Assembly (NCBI GenBank): GCA_963841105.1
Contig: CAWJCB010000037.1
Location: forward strand, 62,001 to 126,000
Length of the DNA: 64,000 nucleotides
From: VAZQ01 sp963841105
Lineage (GTDB): Bacteria > Pseudomonadota > Alphaproteobacteria > Rhizobiales > Xanthobacteraceae
Direction of reading: 5' to 3'
Shown: positions 25,903-34,692 of the stretch, piece after piece
How positions within the stretch are numbered: position 1 is the stretch's first letter
How the letters are laid out: the number at the start of each line of letters is the position of its first letter
The notes under the pieces: generated by a model
Database searches by the model: none
Told to the model about the DNA's origin: nothing
The model's input: only the letters and a program-made list of their open reading frames with translations
Position numbers and translations under genes: made by a program

Positions 25903-26106
25903 ATGGACTGGAATTGAGTGGAAGGTAATTGGAAGCAAATAAAGGGCAAGGTGAAAGAGAAGTGGGGGAAGCTTACCGACGATGAACTCGATAAGATCGC
26001 CGGCAAGCGAGATCAATTGGAAGGCCAGATACAGCAGCGTTATGGAATAGCCAAGGATCAGGCGCGCAAGGACGTGGACGACTGGTACAACTCCCAGAAC
26101 TGGTGA
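25903..26106 (+). CDS. CsbD-family stress protein with in-frame TGA at codon 5
   Basis: CsbD proteins here normally start MDWN-R-VEGNWKQ. The sequence reads ATG GAC TGG AAT TGA GTG GAA GGT, so codon 5 is TGA where an Arg codon (CGA) is expected. The rest is intact and family-like: VEGNWKQIKGKVKEKWGKL, DDELDKIAGKRDQLEG, then AKDQARKDVDDW. GAGGAG precedes the ATG at 25903. Translation could restart at GTG 25918, directly after the stop, giving 62 residues. CsbD proteins are small, hydrophilic and induced in stress; their mechanism is unclear. Either a recent C-to-T nonsense change or stop-restart initiation. Confidence 0.85.
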
Positions 26107-26114
26107 AAGTATGT

Positions 26115-26149
26115 AGAAAGCCCCGGGCGATTTGCCGAGGCTTTCTTTG
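26115..26149 (+). terminator. Rho-independent terminator of csbD
   Basis: AGAAAGCC (26115-26122) pairs with GGCTTTCT (26139-26146), followed by TTG. It starts 8 bp after the CsbD stop. Confidence 0.75.
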
Positions 26150-26201
26150 ATGTGTGCCGAGCATGGCCTAGGCCCGTGTTGTTGTGTAGTGGGGTGCTAC
26201 C

Positions 26202-26294
26202 ATGACCAATCTCGTCTATGACATTTTGCTGTTTTCTTCCATGTTCGCGTTCTTTACCTGGATACTGATCGCTGCTGCCAAGTTCTTTATCTAG
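26202..26294 (+). CDS. Family A membrane microprotein, copy 2
   Basis: Thirty residues: MTNLVYDILLFSSMFAFF then TWILIAAAKFFI; one hydrophobic helix fills residues 4-30. It is the same length as copy 1 (13341) and shares MT-x-LV-x-D-x-L-LFS. TGGGGTGCTACC stands directly before the ATG, nearly as in copy 3. The gene follows the CsbD terminator on the same strand. Function unknown. Confidence 0.72.
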   Translation: MTNLVYDILLFSSMFAFFTWILIAAAKFFI

Positions 26295-26480
26295 AACGGG
26301 GTGGCAGGCGCACTGTTGGTCGGAGGCGGTGCGCTCTTTCTCAGACAGCGCCGGCATGCCAGCCTCTCACATTGCTTGCTTGTTAAGGTCCTGATGCTTG
26401 TAAGCACGCTCGCCCTTCTCGGATCGGCGGATGCGCAGGCGCGCTTGGCCCGCTCCGTGCAAGGCGTCATTCGCGCGCTC

Positions 26481-27053
26481 TCATTGTTTTGGGGGGATCA
26501 TCAGATCGTGAACAATGTCGTCGGGGCATTTCACGGGGAATCTTTCAAAGGTCTCAGTCTTTCCGCCGTTGGAGCCGTCGGTGCTGGTTGCCCTGATGAT
26601 CATCTTGAGTGAGCCGTTCTCGCTGGAGTAGCTAATGTCAATGAAGTCCTTGTTCGTGGCACCATTGTCTTGGGTGACAGCAAGATCGCAGTGCTCGGTC
26701 TGAGATTTCTGATCGAACATGCAACGGCCCACTTCGTGGACAATCGCCGATGTCAAACGAGGCTCGGAAGCTTCGTACAGACGCTTCTTCATGCTAAGGG
26801 TGAAGTAGTAGCCATCCTGAAATTGAAAGGTAACATAATCCCGACAGCCTTGCGCGACCTCGTTGCTGTTCGCGTTCTTCTTGTTTGAGAATTGCCAGAA
26901 GCCGGGCGTAATCGGACTTGCACTGAAATTTGTCTTAGGAGGCGCGGCTTCTGATTGAACGGCGACTTCAGCTTGCACCGGCGCAGACAGACTTGCAATG
27001 CAAAACCCAGTCATTGCAACTGTTAGTGCGGGAATCATCCGAATCATGTTCAA
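26481..27053 (-). CDS. Secreted hypothetical protein
   Basis: This 190-residue protein has a clear signal peptide (MIPALTVAMTGFCIASLSAPVQA, cleaved near residue 28). The mature part begins with ITPGFWQFSNKKN and holds four Cys (GCRDY, RCMF, HCDL, KCPDD) that could form two disulphides. A motif ITPGFW at the start of the mature domain recalls DUF3617-type periplasmic proteins, which is tentative. An IS256 element lies 75 bp upstream of its ATG and may have separated it from its promoter. Confidence 0.72.
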   Translation of the reverse strand: MNMIRMIPALTVAMTGFCIASLSAPVQAEVAVQSEAAPPKTNFSASPITPGFWQFSNKKNANSNEVAQGCRDYVTFQFQDGYYFTLSMKKRLYEASEPRLTSAIVHEVGRCMFDQKSQTEHCDLAVTQDNGATNKDFIDISYSSENGSLKMIIRATSTDGSNGGKTETFERFPVKCPDDIVHDLMIPPKQ

Positions 27054-27127
27054 GCTCCTAATACGGATTGAACCCCGCTGAACGTTTTCTCAGCGAGCAA
27101 ACCGCCCTGGTAGACTGCCTGACGCAC

Positions 27128-28522
27128 GAGCTATCGCCGAATTTTGGTGACGGAAGGGATCAGGCGGCAGCGGCTTGAGCTTGCGATCTGACGACCTCGA
27201 TTTCGTCGGTGAACCTTACACCGAGTATGACTTTCGGCAACTGGTTATGGCCATCGAGGCGGCGCCAGCTTTTCTCGGCAGCCTCGGCGAGCTTGAAGAT
27301 CATGGCGAGCGCGGTCTTATTCGAAAGACATCCCTTGGAGCGTACCGTGCGATGGCGAATGGTCGCGAACGAGCTTTCGATGACGTTGGTCGTGCGCAAA
27401 TGTTTCCAGTGCTCGGCGGGGAAGTCGTAGAAAGCCAACAGCGCGTCGCGATCCTTGATCAGGCACTCGACCGCCTTGTCGTATTTGACGCCCCAGGTCT
27501 CGACGAAAGCGTCGAACGCTGCGAGCGCATCCTTCTTGGTCTCAGCCATCCGAATCTCTTGGAGTGCCTGCTTGGCTTTCGCGTGCTGGCTCTTTGGCAG
27601 CTTGTTTAAGACATTGGCGGTCTTGTGCACCCAGCAGCGCTGGCCGCGGGTCTTCGGCCACACTTCCTCGATCGCCTGCCAGAAGCCGAGCGCGCCGTCG
27701 GCGACCGCGAGCTCGGGCGCCATCGCAAGTCCGCGCCGCTTCAGGTCGAGGAGCAACTCCCTCCAGGATTGGGCGCTCTCACGCACGCCGTCGATGAGGC
27801 CGACGAGCTCTTCTTGCCTTGCGGTGTGGCACCAATGATGACCAGCAGGCACTGCGCATCGTCCTCCAGGCGGGCCTGCACGTGGATGCCGTCGGCCCAG
27901 AAGTAGACGTAGCGCTTGGCGCACAGATCGCGCTTGCTCCAGCGCAGGTGCTCGTCTGACCAGGCGTCCTTGAGCCGCCCGACCGTCGTGGCCGAGAGCC
28001 CGCCGGCATCCTTGCCGAGCAATGCGACGAGCGCTTCCTCGAAGTCGCCGGTGGACACGCCCTTGAGGTAGAGGATCGGGATCAACACTTCGAGACTCTT
28101 CGACCGGCGCGCGTAGGGAGGTAGAATCGCCGACGAAAAGCGGATGCGCTCGGAACCTTGACCAACACGGTCGCGCACGCGCGGACAGCGCACCGCTACC
28201 GGACCGATGCCGGTCATGATCTCGCGTTCCGGCAGATGTCCGTGGCGCACCAGCCGCTGCCGCCCGTCGTCGGTCAGCTTGTCGGCATGGTTGCCGAGCA
28301 AGGTTGCAACCTCGGTCTCGACGGCCTGCGCCAACAACGCTCGCGCGCCGTTGCGAAGCACCTCGGTTAGCGGATCGGCGAATGTCCCTGGCTGGGAGAG
28401 TTGGAAAACTTTAGTCTCGGTCACGGCGTATCACTCCTTCGGTGGAGAAGTGGAGGCGTCGAACACCCCCACGATACGCCGCCTTACCCCTTCATGCCGT
28501 CACCAACTTTCGCCCATAGCTC
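27128..28522 (-). mobile_element. IS256-family insertion sequence
   Basis: The 1395-bp element has inverted ends GAGCTAT...GGTGACGG (27128 on, and inverted to 28522) and is flanked by the 9-bp direct repeat CTGACGCAC (27119-27127 and 28523-28531), typical of IS256. Its transposase has one base missing near 27810. Exact target repeats indicate recent insertion. Confidence 0.92.
27160..28424 (-). pseudogene. IS256-family transposase, one frameshift
   Basis: The N-terminal part (28424 down to about 27810) starts MTETKVFQLSQPGTFADPL and reaches YFWADGIHVQARLEDDAQCL with the first catalytic Asp. There GGCAAGAAGAGCTC appears where GGCAAGAAGGAGCTC is expected. The second part continues ELVGLIDGVRESAQSWREL, AVADGALGFWQA (second Asp), then TTNVIESSFATIRHRT with the catalytic Glu, and ends at 27160. 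Together they make a full-length product of about 420 residues. If the base loss is real the transposase is inactive. Confidence 0.88.
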
Positions 28523-28719
28523 CTGACGCACTGCAGGCGCTAACTACTAACAGACTGCGGTTCTACCGATGGCGTGAATGCACGTCCAATCCAGAATTAG
28601 ACAAGAGCGGTCTTGGAGCCGAGCGACGGCGAAGACGACGTTGCTGCACGCCATGCTCCTGGATCAGCTACTTGACGTTCCAATAAATCTGTTCTATCGC
28701 GTTTCATATCCACAGAGAT

Positions 28720-28748
28720 AAAGCCCGGCTAATGCGTCGGGCTTTTAT
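28720..28748 (+). terminator. Rho-independent terminator
   Basis: AAGCCCG (28721-28727) pairs with CGGGCTT (28738-28744), followed by TTATC. It lies upstream of the family D gene and probably ends an earlier transcript. Confidence 0.65.
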
Positions 28749-28785
28749 CATTTCAGTTCTCTCTCTTTTCCAGATCGGAGGCTAC

Positions 28786-28962
28786 ATGGCCAAGAAGAAC
28801 TCAAAGCGACGTGAATGGACCAGAACAGACGTTCGCGAACTTAAAGCTCTTGCTCGGGACAAAACGCCCGCGCACAAAATTGCACGGTCTCTTAAGAGAA
28901 CCGAGGGTGCCACTCGACAGAAGGCTTTTAGCCTCGGAGTTTCGTTGGATTCCCGTGTTTAG
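28786..28962 (+). CDS. Family D small DNA-binding-like protein, copy 2
   Basis: The ATG at 28786 has CGGAGG just upstream. The 58-residue product is MAKKNSKRREWTRTDVREL then KALARDKTPAHKIARSL and KRTEGATRQKAFSLG. The strongly basic, helix-forming core with W-T-x-x-D is shared with 25061-25288. A Myb/SANT- or HTH-like DNA-binding role is inferred. Confidence 0.75.
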   Translation: MAKKNSKRREWTRTDVRELKALARDKTPAHKIARSLKRTEGATRQKAFSLGVSLDSRV

Positions 28963-29523
28963 AAGTCAAACCTAATTGCTGTATTCATACTTCGCCTCGC
29001 TTTGGCGCACCGCTTTGCCACTTGAAGCTGTCGCGGCTGTAGGCATACGATCATGCTTGCATGGATTACCGGCTTATTTTTGATTGTGGTCAGCCCCAGC
29101 TCCGCCGATAAAGGCGGGCCCCACAAGCCCAGGAGTAAATGAGAGGACTATCAAACTCGCGGCATCAGCCATCGAGTTGGCGAGGGATTTTGCGAGCGCG
29201 CAGCCGTTGCTGAGAAGCCCCGAATGACCGCTCGGGGACATGGCAGGTAGGCCGATACTATCGCCCCACCCGAGCGAGTTGCAGCTTCCCGCGAACGCTG
29301 TGGATAAGACGGACAGCGCAAGGGGGTTGCCAACGTGACCATGGTCGCAAAGCCGCAAATGGAAATCTACGCAGTCGGAGGAGGATAGAGGCTAAGTCCG
29401 AGGCTTCAGAGATTTCCAGTAGTAAAATAACACTCCGGATCAGCGACCCTGCTTAACTCTTTTGTCCTTGGTTAGCCGCGGAGTAGTCACATTTCTCGTG
29501 CGCAGTCGAGGTGGCGGTACTAG
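28963..29523. other. Intergenic region
   Basis: No gene is supported in 560 bp. A - frame at 29074-29358 is open but lacks any family signature. Confidence 0.4.
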
Positions 29524-29547
29524 GTGGCTCGACGGGGGAAAGCCGAC

Positions 29548-30620
29548 ATGGGTTTTTTCGCAGCTCGTGAACGTACTGAAGCAGGCTCCCAGGAAACGCA
29601 GTTGAGAGTGCAATCAAGAACTCAACCAACAGTGCGCAATTCAGTGCCGGATGATTTTTACCGACGGCGGCGGTCCACCGATAATGATCTTGCGGGACAC
29701 ATCGGCTCACTGTTGGAGGGGACGGGTGCGACCACCTTGCGTGAGATAGATAGTCTAATTGGCGAGTTACGAAGGCGGCGAGACAAGCTGCTCAGCGAGA
29801 GTGCGCGGAGCTATGGGCGAAAGTTGGTGACGGCATGAAGGGGTAAGGCGGCGTATCGTGGGGGTGTTCGACGCCTCCACTTCTCCACCGAAGGAGTGAT
29901 ACGCCGTGACCGAGACTAAAGTTTTCCAACTCTCCCAGCCAGGGACATTCGCCGATCCGCTAACCGAGGTGCTTCGCAACGGCGCGCGAGCGTTGTTGGC
30001 GCAGGCCGTCGAGGCCGAAGTTGCAACCTTGCTCGGCAACCATGCCGACAAGCTGACCGACGACGGGCGGCAGCGGCTGGTGCGCCACGGACATCTGCCA
30101 GAACGCGAGATCATGACCGGCCTCGGTCCGGTGGCGGTGCGCTGTCCGCGCGTGCGCGACCGCGCTCGCCATGATCTTCAAGCTCGCCGAGGCTGCCGAG
30201 AAAAGCTGGCGCCGCCTCGATGGCCATAACCAGTTGCCGAAAGTCATACTCGGTGTAAGGTTCACCGACGGAATCGAGGTCGTCAGATCGCAAGCTCAAG
30301 CCGCTGCCGCCTGATCCCTTCCGTCACCAAAATTCGGCGATAGCTCGAGTGCGCGCCTGCAAAGCGCAATCGTTGAGTATGCGAAATCGAGTCAGTTGAC
30401 CCTGGAGTTGACTAAGATCGTCACCGAGAGCTTAGCGTTTCTACACAAGGCCCCGAATGTCCCGAAGAGGAGGGCACCCGACACTGAGAGCATATCCCAC
30501 GGGGAGGACCGCGAATGCGTCTCCGAGGGATTCGCAGAATATGGTGGCGGACAAGGAGCGACTTTGAGTCAAGCTGAGGACAAAGAAGTCCCTAGCAACC
30601 TGACTTCGGAACTTACTTAG
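29548..30620 (+). pseudogene. Hypothetical gene split by an IS256 derivative
   Basis: Part 1 (29548-29807) encodes MGFFAARERTEAGSQETQ, then DDFYRRRRSTDNDLAGHI and TLREIDSLIGELRRRRDKLL. Part 2 (30356-30620) begins LQSAIVEYAKSSQLTLELTK and ends in a polar tail. Deleting 29808-30346 plus one 9-bp target copy joins SESA-R to LQSAI in frame, giving about 174 residues from ATG 29548 (182 from the upstream GTG 29524). The centre is a long amphipathic helix typical of small rhizobial hypothetical proteins. Function unknown; interrupted as it stands. Confidence 0.75.
29808..30346 (+). mobile_element. Internally deleted IS256 derivative (MITE-like)
   Basis: It has the same ends as the full IS256 at 27128-28522 (GAGCTAT...ATAGCTC) and keeps the first 90 or so codons (MTETKVFQLSQPG on) and the last 45 or so (MIFKLAEAAEKSWRRLDGHN on). 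About 860 bp between are missing. It has its own 9-bp target repeat GAGTGCGCG (29799-29807, 30347-30355). It could be moved in trans by a complete copy. Confidence 0.9.
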
Positions 30621-30622
30621 AT

Positions 30623-30990
30623 TTGCGCCCGCGAGGGCAGTTCAACGTCCTGCGGCGCAAAACTCCGAAGCGCGTGGCCCTCAGCCTCGACCGCCCATTG
30701 CTTGTTCGGCTTTATCGCTTCGCTCCCGGGTGCTGGACGCTGAAGACTATAAGGCCAGAGACGCCGATGCGCTGGCACCGCGCCGGGTTTCAAGTCTATT
30801 GGCGTTGGGAATCCCGGCCGCGCGCTGGGGCCGGCCGAGGACAGCGGCAGATATTCGCCGCCTCATCCGCGAGATGAGCGTCGCAAACCCGCTTTTGGGG
30901 CGCACCCCGGGATACACGGCGAGTTGCAAGCTCGGCATAGGACAGACCACGGTCGCGAAGTACAAGGCGAGGAGCCGGATGACCTTCACC
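30623..30990 (+). pseudogene. Integrase-type transposase remnant
   Basis: Fragments in shifting frames read LRRKTPKRVALSLDRPLL, TIRPETPMRWHRAGFQVYWR, RPRTAADIRRLIREMSVANP and LGIGQTTVAKYKA. This is the N-terminal half of the same transposase type as at 34693 and 50956, but a more distant copy. There is no catalytic core. Confidence 0.7.
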
Positions 30991-31017
30991 GCCTTGTTTC
31001 GGATGGGCAGTGCGTTC

Positions 31018-31194
31018 TTATACCTCCCTGCCGTGTACGGTTGCGCGCTCGCTTGCCCAATCGGCCAATACGTTCCGCACGACGTTTGAAATCGGCCGGC
31101 GCTCAGCCTGAGCCACGCGCTCGATTACCTCGATAACCGCCGGATCAACCCGCGCCGAAATCTGGCCACGCCTCTGTCGTTGTTCATTCGACAT
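31018..31194 (-). CDS. Ribbon-helix-helix DNA-binding protein
   Basis: The 58-residue product has QISARVDPAVIEVIERVA then QAERRPISNVVRNVLADWA. This is the Arc/MetJ/CopG pattern: a short strand with alternating polar residues, helix, PIS turn, helix. GGAG stands nine bases before the ATG. A 13-bp palindrome at 31219-31231 lies 25 bp upstream and could be its own operator. Such proteins are often antitoxins or plasmid/transfer regulators. No toxin gene is seen next to it. Confidence 0.75.
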   Translation of the reverse strand: MSNEQRQRRGQISARVDPAVIEVIERVAQAERRPISNVVRNVLADWASERATVHGREV

Positions 31195-31218
31195 TGCAAA
31201 TCTCCAATGTCACCATCA

Positions 31219-31231
31219 GAGACAATGTCTC
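31219..31231. promoter_or_regulatory. Palindrome upstream of the RHH gene
   Basis: GAGACAATGTCTC is symmetric about its central base; a half-like AATGTC recurs at 31206-31211. Its place just ahead of a ribbon-helix-helix gene suggests an autoregulatory operator. Confidence 0.5.
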
Positions 31232-31346
31232 CATCGGCCGCAACGCACCACAATGAGTGTCGGCACTCGTGAGAAATGCCGGGTTTCGGGGTTAACCATC
31301 CCGCAGGTTTTCAGACTTCCAGCAGTTTCAACAGGCGCCGGTTCTG

Positions 31347-31991
31347 TTAGCGTTCCGTGGTCGCCCCGACATGCTCAGCCCTCAGCCGCAAGGGGCGACA
31401 CATTGAGCCCCGGCCATCCGCTGACATCGTTCTCCTTGCGCCGGGGCTCTTTTTATTGCCCATTCGCAAGGGTGGACCCGAGAACACGCGAGTTGATGCT
31501 TCTCTGTGTGCTTGCGTGCGGCTGTCTCGCGCTTGCTTGGGCCCGAGACGAGCAAATGTTTGCGGCCGTCTTTGCAGCACAAGCAGGGTGGGCCATCGTG
31601 GAGGCGGTCTACCTATCGTGGACTTAGTGGGATGACCGCGAGTACAGGGCCCCGTTCCCATCACGACGGCATCGTGCAGTCCCGGTGCGTCAGCGACGAC
31701 CGCGACATTGGCTTGCTCGTCGTCGCCCTCGATGGCGTGCACGTGAATAGCCGCGACCATGATCTCGCGCAGCGCCGCCTCGAAGGGAGCGGCGCGGGGC
31801 AAGCCGAAGCAGGAAGGGTGCCGGCAACGTAGCTTAGTGGGACCAAAGGGGCCGCTGTGCTCCGACAGATCGGCGTGAATAAAATTTGTGATCTGCATCA
31901 ACTTGGTGACGGCCGCTTTTGCGGCTGACGCTCTCGTGACGGCCTTGGTCTTGCTGGTTTTAGTGATGGCCTTGGACTTTCTCTTGCTCAT
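31347..31991 (-). CDS. Basic hypothetical protein, uncertain 3' end
   Basis: ATG 31991 has GGAGACC upstream. The start MSKRKSKAITKTSKTKAVTR is Lys/Thr/Ala-rich like histone-H1 tails. A plausible folded part follows to about residue 115 (KLMQITNFIHADLSEHSG, IHVHAIEGDDEQANVAVV). Sequence after about 31640 looks like read-through into DNA used by the opposite strand and the hairpin at 31405, so the native stop was probably lost. Confidence 0.4.
   Translation of the reverse strand: MSKRKSKAITKTSKTKAVTRASAAKAAVTKLMQITNFIHADLSEHSGPFGPTKLRCRHPSCFGLPRAAPFEAALREIMVAAIHVHAIEGDDEQANVAVVADAPGLHDAVVMGTGPCTRGHPTKSTIGRPPPRWPTLLVLQRRPQTFARLGPKQARDSRTQAHREASTRVFSGPPLRMGNKKSPGARRTMSADGRGSMCRPLRLRAEHVGATTER
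31405..31455 (+). terminator. Terminator-like hairpin
   Basis: GAGCCCCGG (31405-31413) pairs with CCGGGGCTC (31441-31449), followed by TTTTTATT. The 27-nt loop is long, so efficiency is uncertain. Confidence 0.55.
31496..31627 (+). CDS. Possible two-helix membrane microprotein
   Basis: A 43-codon frame starts MLLCVLACGCLALAWARDEQ and has a second hydrophobic stretch FAAVFAAQAGWAIVEAVYL, giving two short TM helices joined by ARDEQM. The ribosome site is weak. It overlaps the low-confidence - strand frame below. Confidence 0.4.
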   Translation: MLLCVLACGCLALAWARDEQMFAAVFAAQAGWAIVEAVYLSWT

Positions 31992-32125
31992 GGCAGGTCT
32001 CCTGAAAAGCCGAAGGGCCCCGGTGAGGGGCCCTATGGCAGGTTTGCTGGATGATGCGAGTAATCGGCGGCGGCCGACAGGACCGTGCTTACCACTCCCT
32101 TGCGGCGGCCGACCACGCCGCAAGG

Positions 32126-32647
32126 TCAGGAGCTGCGTGGAGCCGAGGAACCAAGCGCGCATAAGGTCACTCGCCCGATCCAGCAGAACCGTCCGTGACC
32201 AAGGCCGCAGACCTCATGGACCTCAAGGTTTATCAAGCGACCTCCGAGGACGTGGCTGCCATCGCCGAAAAACTGCCCGTCGGCAGGCTTTATGCCAACG
32301 GCCGCGGCTGGTGGGAAGTTGCTGAAGTCACCGTAAATAGGCGAGAGCTGCGGGTCTTTCAGGTCAGGCCCGTTCGGGCCATCGTAATACTCGTTGTACA
32401 GAGCTTCAAAAAACAGGTAGTCGAATCCGTCAAAGCTGGATTCTCTTGCAACTTTTCCTTCTGCTTGCATTCCTCTGAAAAATTTGACCTTTGAGAAACC
32501 TTGCTTCGGCTCTCCATCGCCGGTCCACTCACCCGCAAATCCGGACAGAATCCAAAGCCCATGCTCTAAAGGTTCTGGCTTCTCGAGCACTTGTTGCTGC
32601 CGCTTCGATAAATTGTAAAATGATTTCTTTGCCTGGATGGTGCTCAA
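32126..32647 (-). CDS. Hypothetical protein
   Basis: The 173-residue product starts MSTIQAKKSFYNLSKRQQQV. The central part is rich in Gly and aromatic residues (WILSGFAGEWTGDGEPKQGF, EALYNEYYDGPNGPDL). It has no signal peptide or TM segment and no family that I recognise. The last 25 residues look less protein-like and may be read-through. Confidence 0.5.
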   Translation of the reverse strand: MSTIQAKKSFYNLSKRQQQVLEKPEPLEHGLWILSGFAGEWTGDGEPKQGFSKVKFFRGMQAEGKVARESSFDGFDYLFFEALYNEYYDGPNGPDLKDPQLSPIYGDFSNFPPAAAVGIKPADGQFFGDGSHVLGGRLINLEVHEVCGLGHGRFCWIGRVTLCALGSSAPRSS

Positions 32648-32895
32648 GACATCACGCAGTTTACTGACAAGGTAACGATCATTAAGAAGAGTGCGCTAGT
32701 GCTCGCGCATAAGAACCGATTCAAGAAAGACCTCAGACGCGTGCAGAGGGGTAGAGGCTCCTGTGACGCCTTTGTGCTATCCACAATACGTGTTTTGATT
32801 GAGCCAAGAGCCATGCGTGGGCGTGAAGGTGAATTGGAAACGGCCGACCGGCTGATTTGGTCCGGGACCCACGCACCGGCTTTTGGCTGCCAGCC

Positions 32896-33559
32896 TTACC
32901 CGCCGGGATATCCTCCCGACGCCTTGTCCTTCACCACCGGCTCCACATCTATACCGCCTATCTCGTCATCCTTATGGGGGACAACGTAGCGATTTAGCGC
33001 CGTAACCGAAGGGTGGGCTGAATCCGACGAAAGTTGACCATAGAAGATATACGTCTTCTCAAAGTCCTTCCGGATCGCGGCCACATGCTTGGGGCTGAGG
33101 CTCTTGGCTTCGCCGAAGCGGCGGTTCGTGGCCTTCATCCAAGTCCGCAGCCGTTCCCTTACATCTCCTTCGAGTTGCACTTGCGTGGCAAAGATGGATT
33201 GGCCCTGCACCTTACGGTGGCTCAACTCGTCATCGCGCATCTTGCGCACGAAGTTCTTCGCCCTTCTCGGCGAGGCCAACGGTCCAATAGAAATTTTCGA
33301 GACAACATCGTGTGATCGTGCGCGCCTCGACCACGCGCTTTGCTTCCAAGAGCAAAAGGGCTCCCTTGAGGTTCGACACGGTTCTGGCCAGCAAGGTGAG
33401 CGCGAGGAATTTTTCGTCGGAATAGCCTTTGATGCTGACCGGCACCTCCGCGGATGAGAAAATCTCAAAGGCAGCGTCGCGCGTCTTCGTCGCCAATGCA
33501 GTCCATTCGGCAACCAAGGTCATACATTGCTCCCGTGGGCGGCGAACCGCCGGAATCAC
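32896..33559 (-). pseudogene. Helical hypothetical protein, one frameshift
   Basis: The first part (33559 to about 33245) reads EWTALATKTRDAAFEIFSS, ARTVSNLKGALLLLEAKRV and CLENFYWTVGLAEKG. The second part then continues KNFVRKMRDDELSHRK, DVRERLRTWMKATNR and SDSAHPSVTALNRY. The junction GGGCGAAGAACTTC has one base too many. The joined product (about 220 residues) recalls helical DUF5677-type proteins, a tentative match. Confidence 0.6.
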
Positions 33560-33905
33560 CGATCACCCAATGTGAGCGAGCATCAAATATGGGAGCGGCT
33601 GGCCAACCCCTCAAGGCTGACCGTCGAGCCGTGGCGCCAGCGGATCATGGTCCTGGATTTTGCGCCGATTTGATAGTCTTGACGTTTTGTTGTGCAGCCC
33701 AGCAACTCGGGCAGCGTGACGCAACGGTATCCGACCCGCAATGCCACGGGCAGAGCCAACAACTAACAAAAGGTTAAGGACCCTTTTTTTGGTACTACAG
33801 ATTTTTAGCGCACGCTTGATCGCGCGCGAGACCCCCCGTCTGTCCATGGTGGGGGTGGGGTCAAGTCCGACGCCAGCACCAACATCACGCGACCGCTGCA
33901 ATCAG

Positions 33906-34013
33906 AGTGAGGCCGCGACGCTGCAAGCGTATCTCGGGCACAGCAACATTCAGCACACCGTCCGGTATACGGAGTTGGCTCCCGACCGCTTCAAACATTT
34001 CTGGAAGGATTGA
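33906..34013 (+). pseudogene. Tyrosine recombinase, C-terminal end only
   Basis: EAATLQAYLGHSNIQHTVRY then TELAPDRFKHFWKD is the last box of phage-type integrases: LGH with the catalytic His, and the RY-T segment carrying the nucleophilic Tyr. Upstream sequence is unrelated, so only about 35 residues survive. A relic of an excised or deleted element. Confidence 0.75.
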
Positions 34014-34043
34014 AGAACGAGGAAAGTCTCAGCGGAGCAGCCC

Positions 34044-34505
34044 TCATTCAGAGCCCTTTGTCGCGTCTGAAAGGCCCTCAACAACAACCTTAAACCGACC
34101 GCCCGATATCGTAAGGGTGGTGCCTAACGCCGCGCTGCTGGTTGTTAGATTTGAAAGGGTATTGGCAATCAATGCGCTATTACTGCTGAGCGTCTCAAAC
34201 TGGTAGCGAGCTGGCTCTTCAGTTCTTAGTTCGCTTATCATCTTGTTTTGCTCGGAGACTTGAGCCTTTAATCGAGCGATCTCTTCATCGAGCACCCCGT
34301 GCTTGTCGTGAGCAAGCTGTAGCTGGCCTCGGGCGGCGTCGCGTTCGGCTCGGCATCCCCTAATTTCCCCATCATCGTTCGATGCCTTCCACCTCCAGCC
34401 TATAAAGCCAGCTACTAGAAGCAGCGGGACAATCAGCCATGGTGCACTCGCGACAACGGCCCACTGAGCCTTCCAGAAGGCAGCCGTAAACAACTGCTCC
34501 AGCAT
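34044..34505 (-). CDS. Membrane-anchored coiled-coil protein
   Basis: This 153-residue protein has one TM segment (residues 19-40, VASAPWLIVPLLLVAGFIGW). A coiled coil follows (about 55-95: ERDAARGQLQLAHDKHGVL, IARLKAQVSEQNKMISEL), then a Ser/Thr/Leu-rich C-terminal domain (SNSALIANTLSNLTTSSAAL). Likely inner membrane with a long soluble part. No known family. Confidence 0.7.
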   Translation of the reverse strand: MLEQLFTAAFWKAQWAVVASAPWLIVPLLLVAGFIGWRWKASNDDGEIRGCRAERDAARGQLQLAHDKHGVLDEEIARLKAQVSEQNKMISELRTEEPARYQFETLSSNSALIANTLSNLTTSSAALGTTLTISGGRFKVVVEGLSDATKGSE

Positions 34506-34692
34506 AAAACGCGCCCTTCGAGGATCATGTCACGGAAGCATAGCGGTCTCCGTTCAGCGGCTGAAATCCAAACTGCTGCATCACCGGACAATCACTGAAC
34601 GCTTCGCGAACAGACGCCCTCTCCCTACTCAAAACTCCGAATCGGCAGAGAAAATCTAGAGATTTTTGCGTCGCCGCCATAACGTCGTGGGC

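Noticed and set aside
31347..31640. Treating the whole 214-codon - frame as conserved protein
   Set aside because: Its last third overlaps a hairpin and a better + frame; composition changes near 31640.
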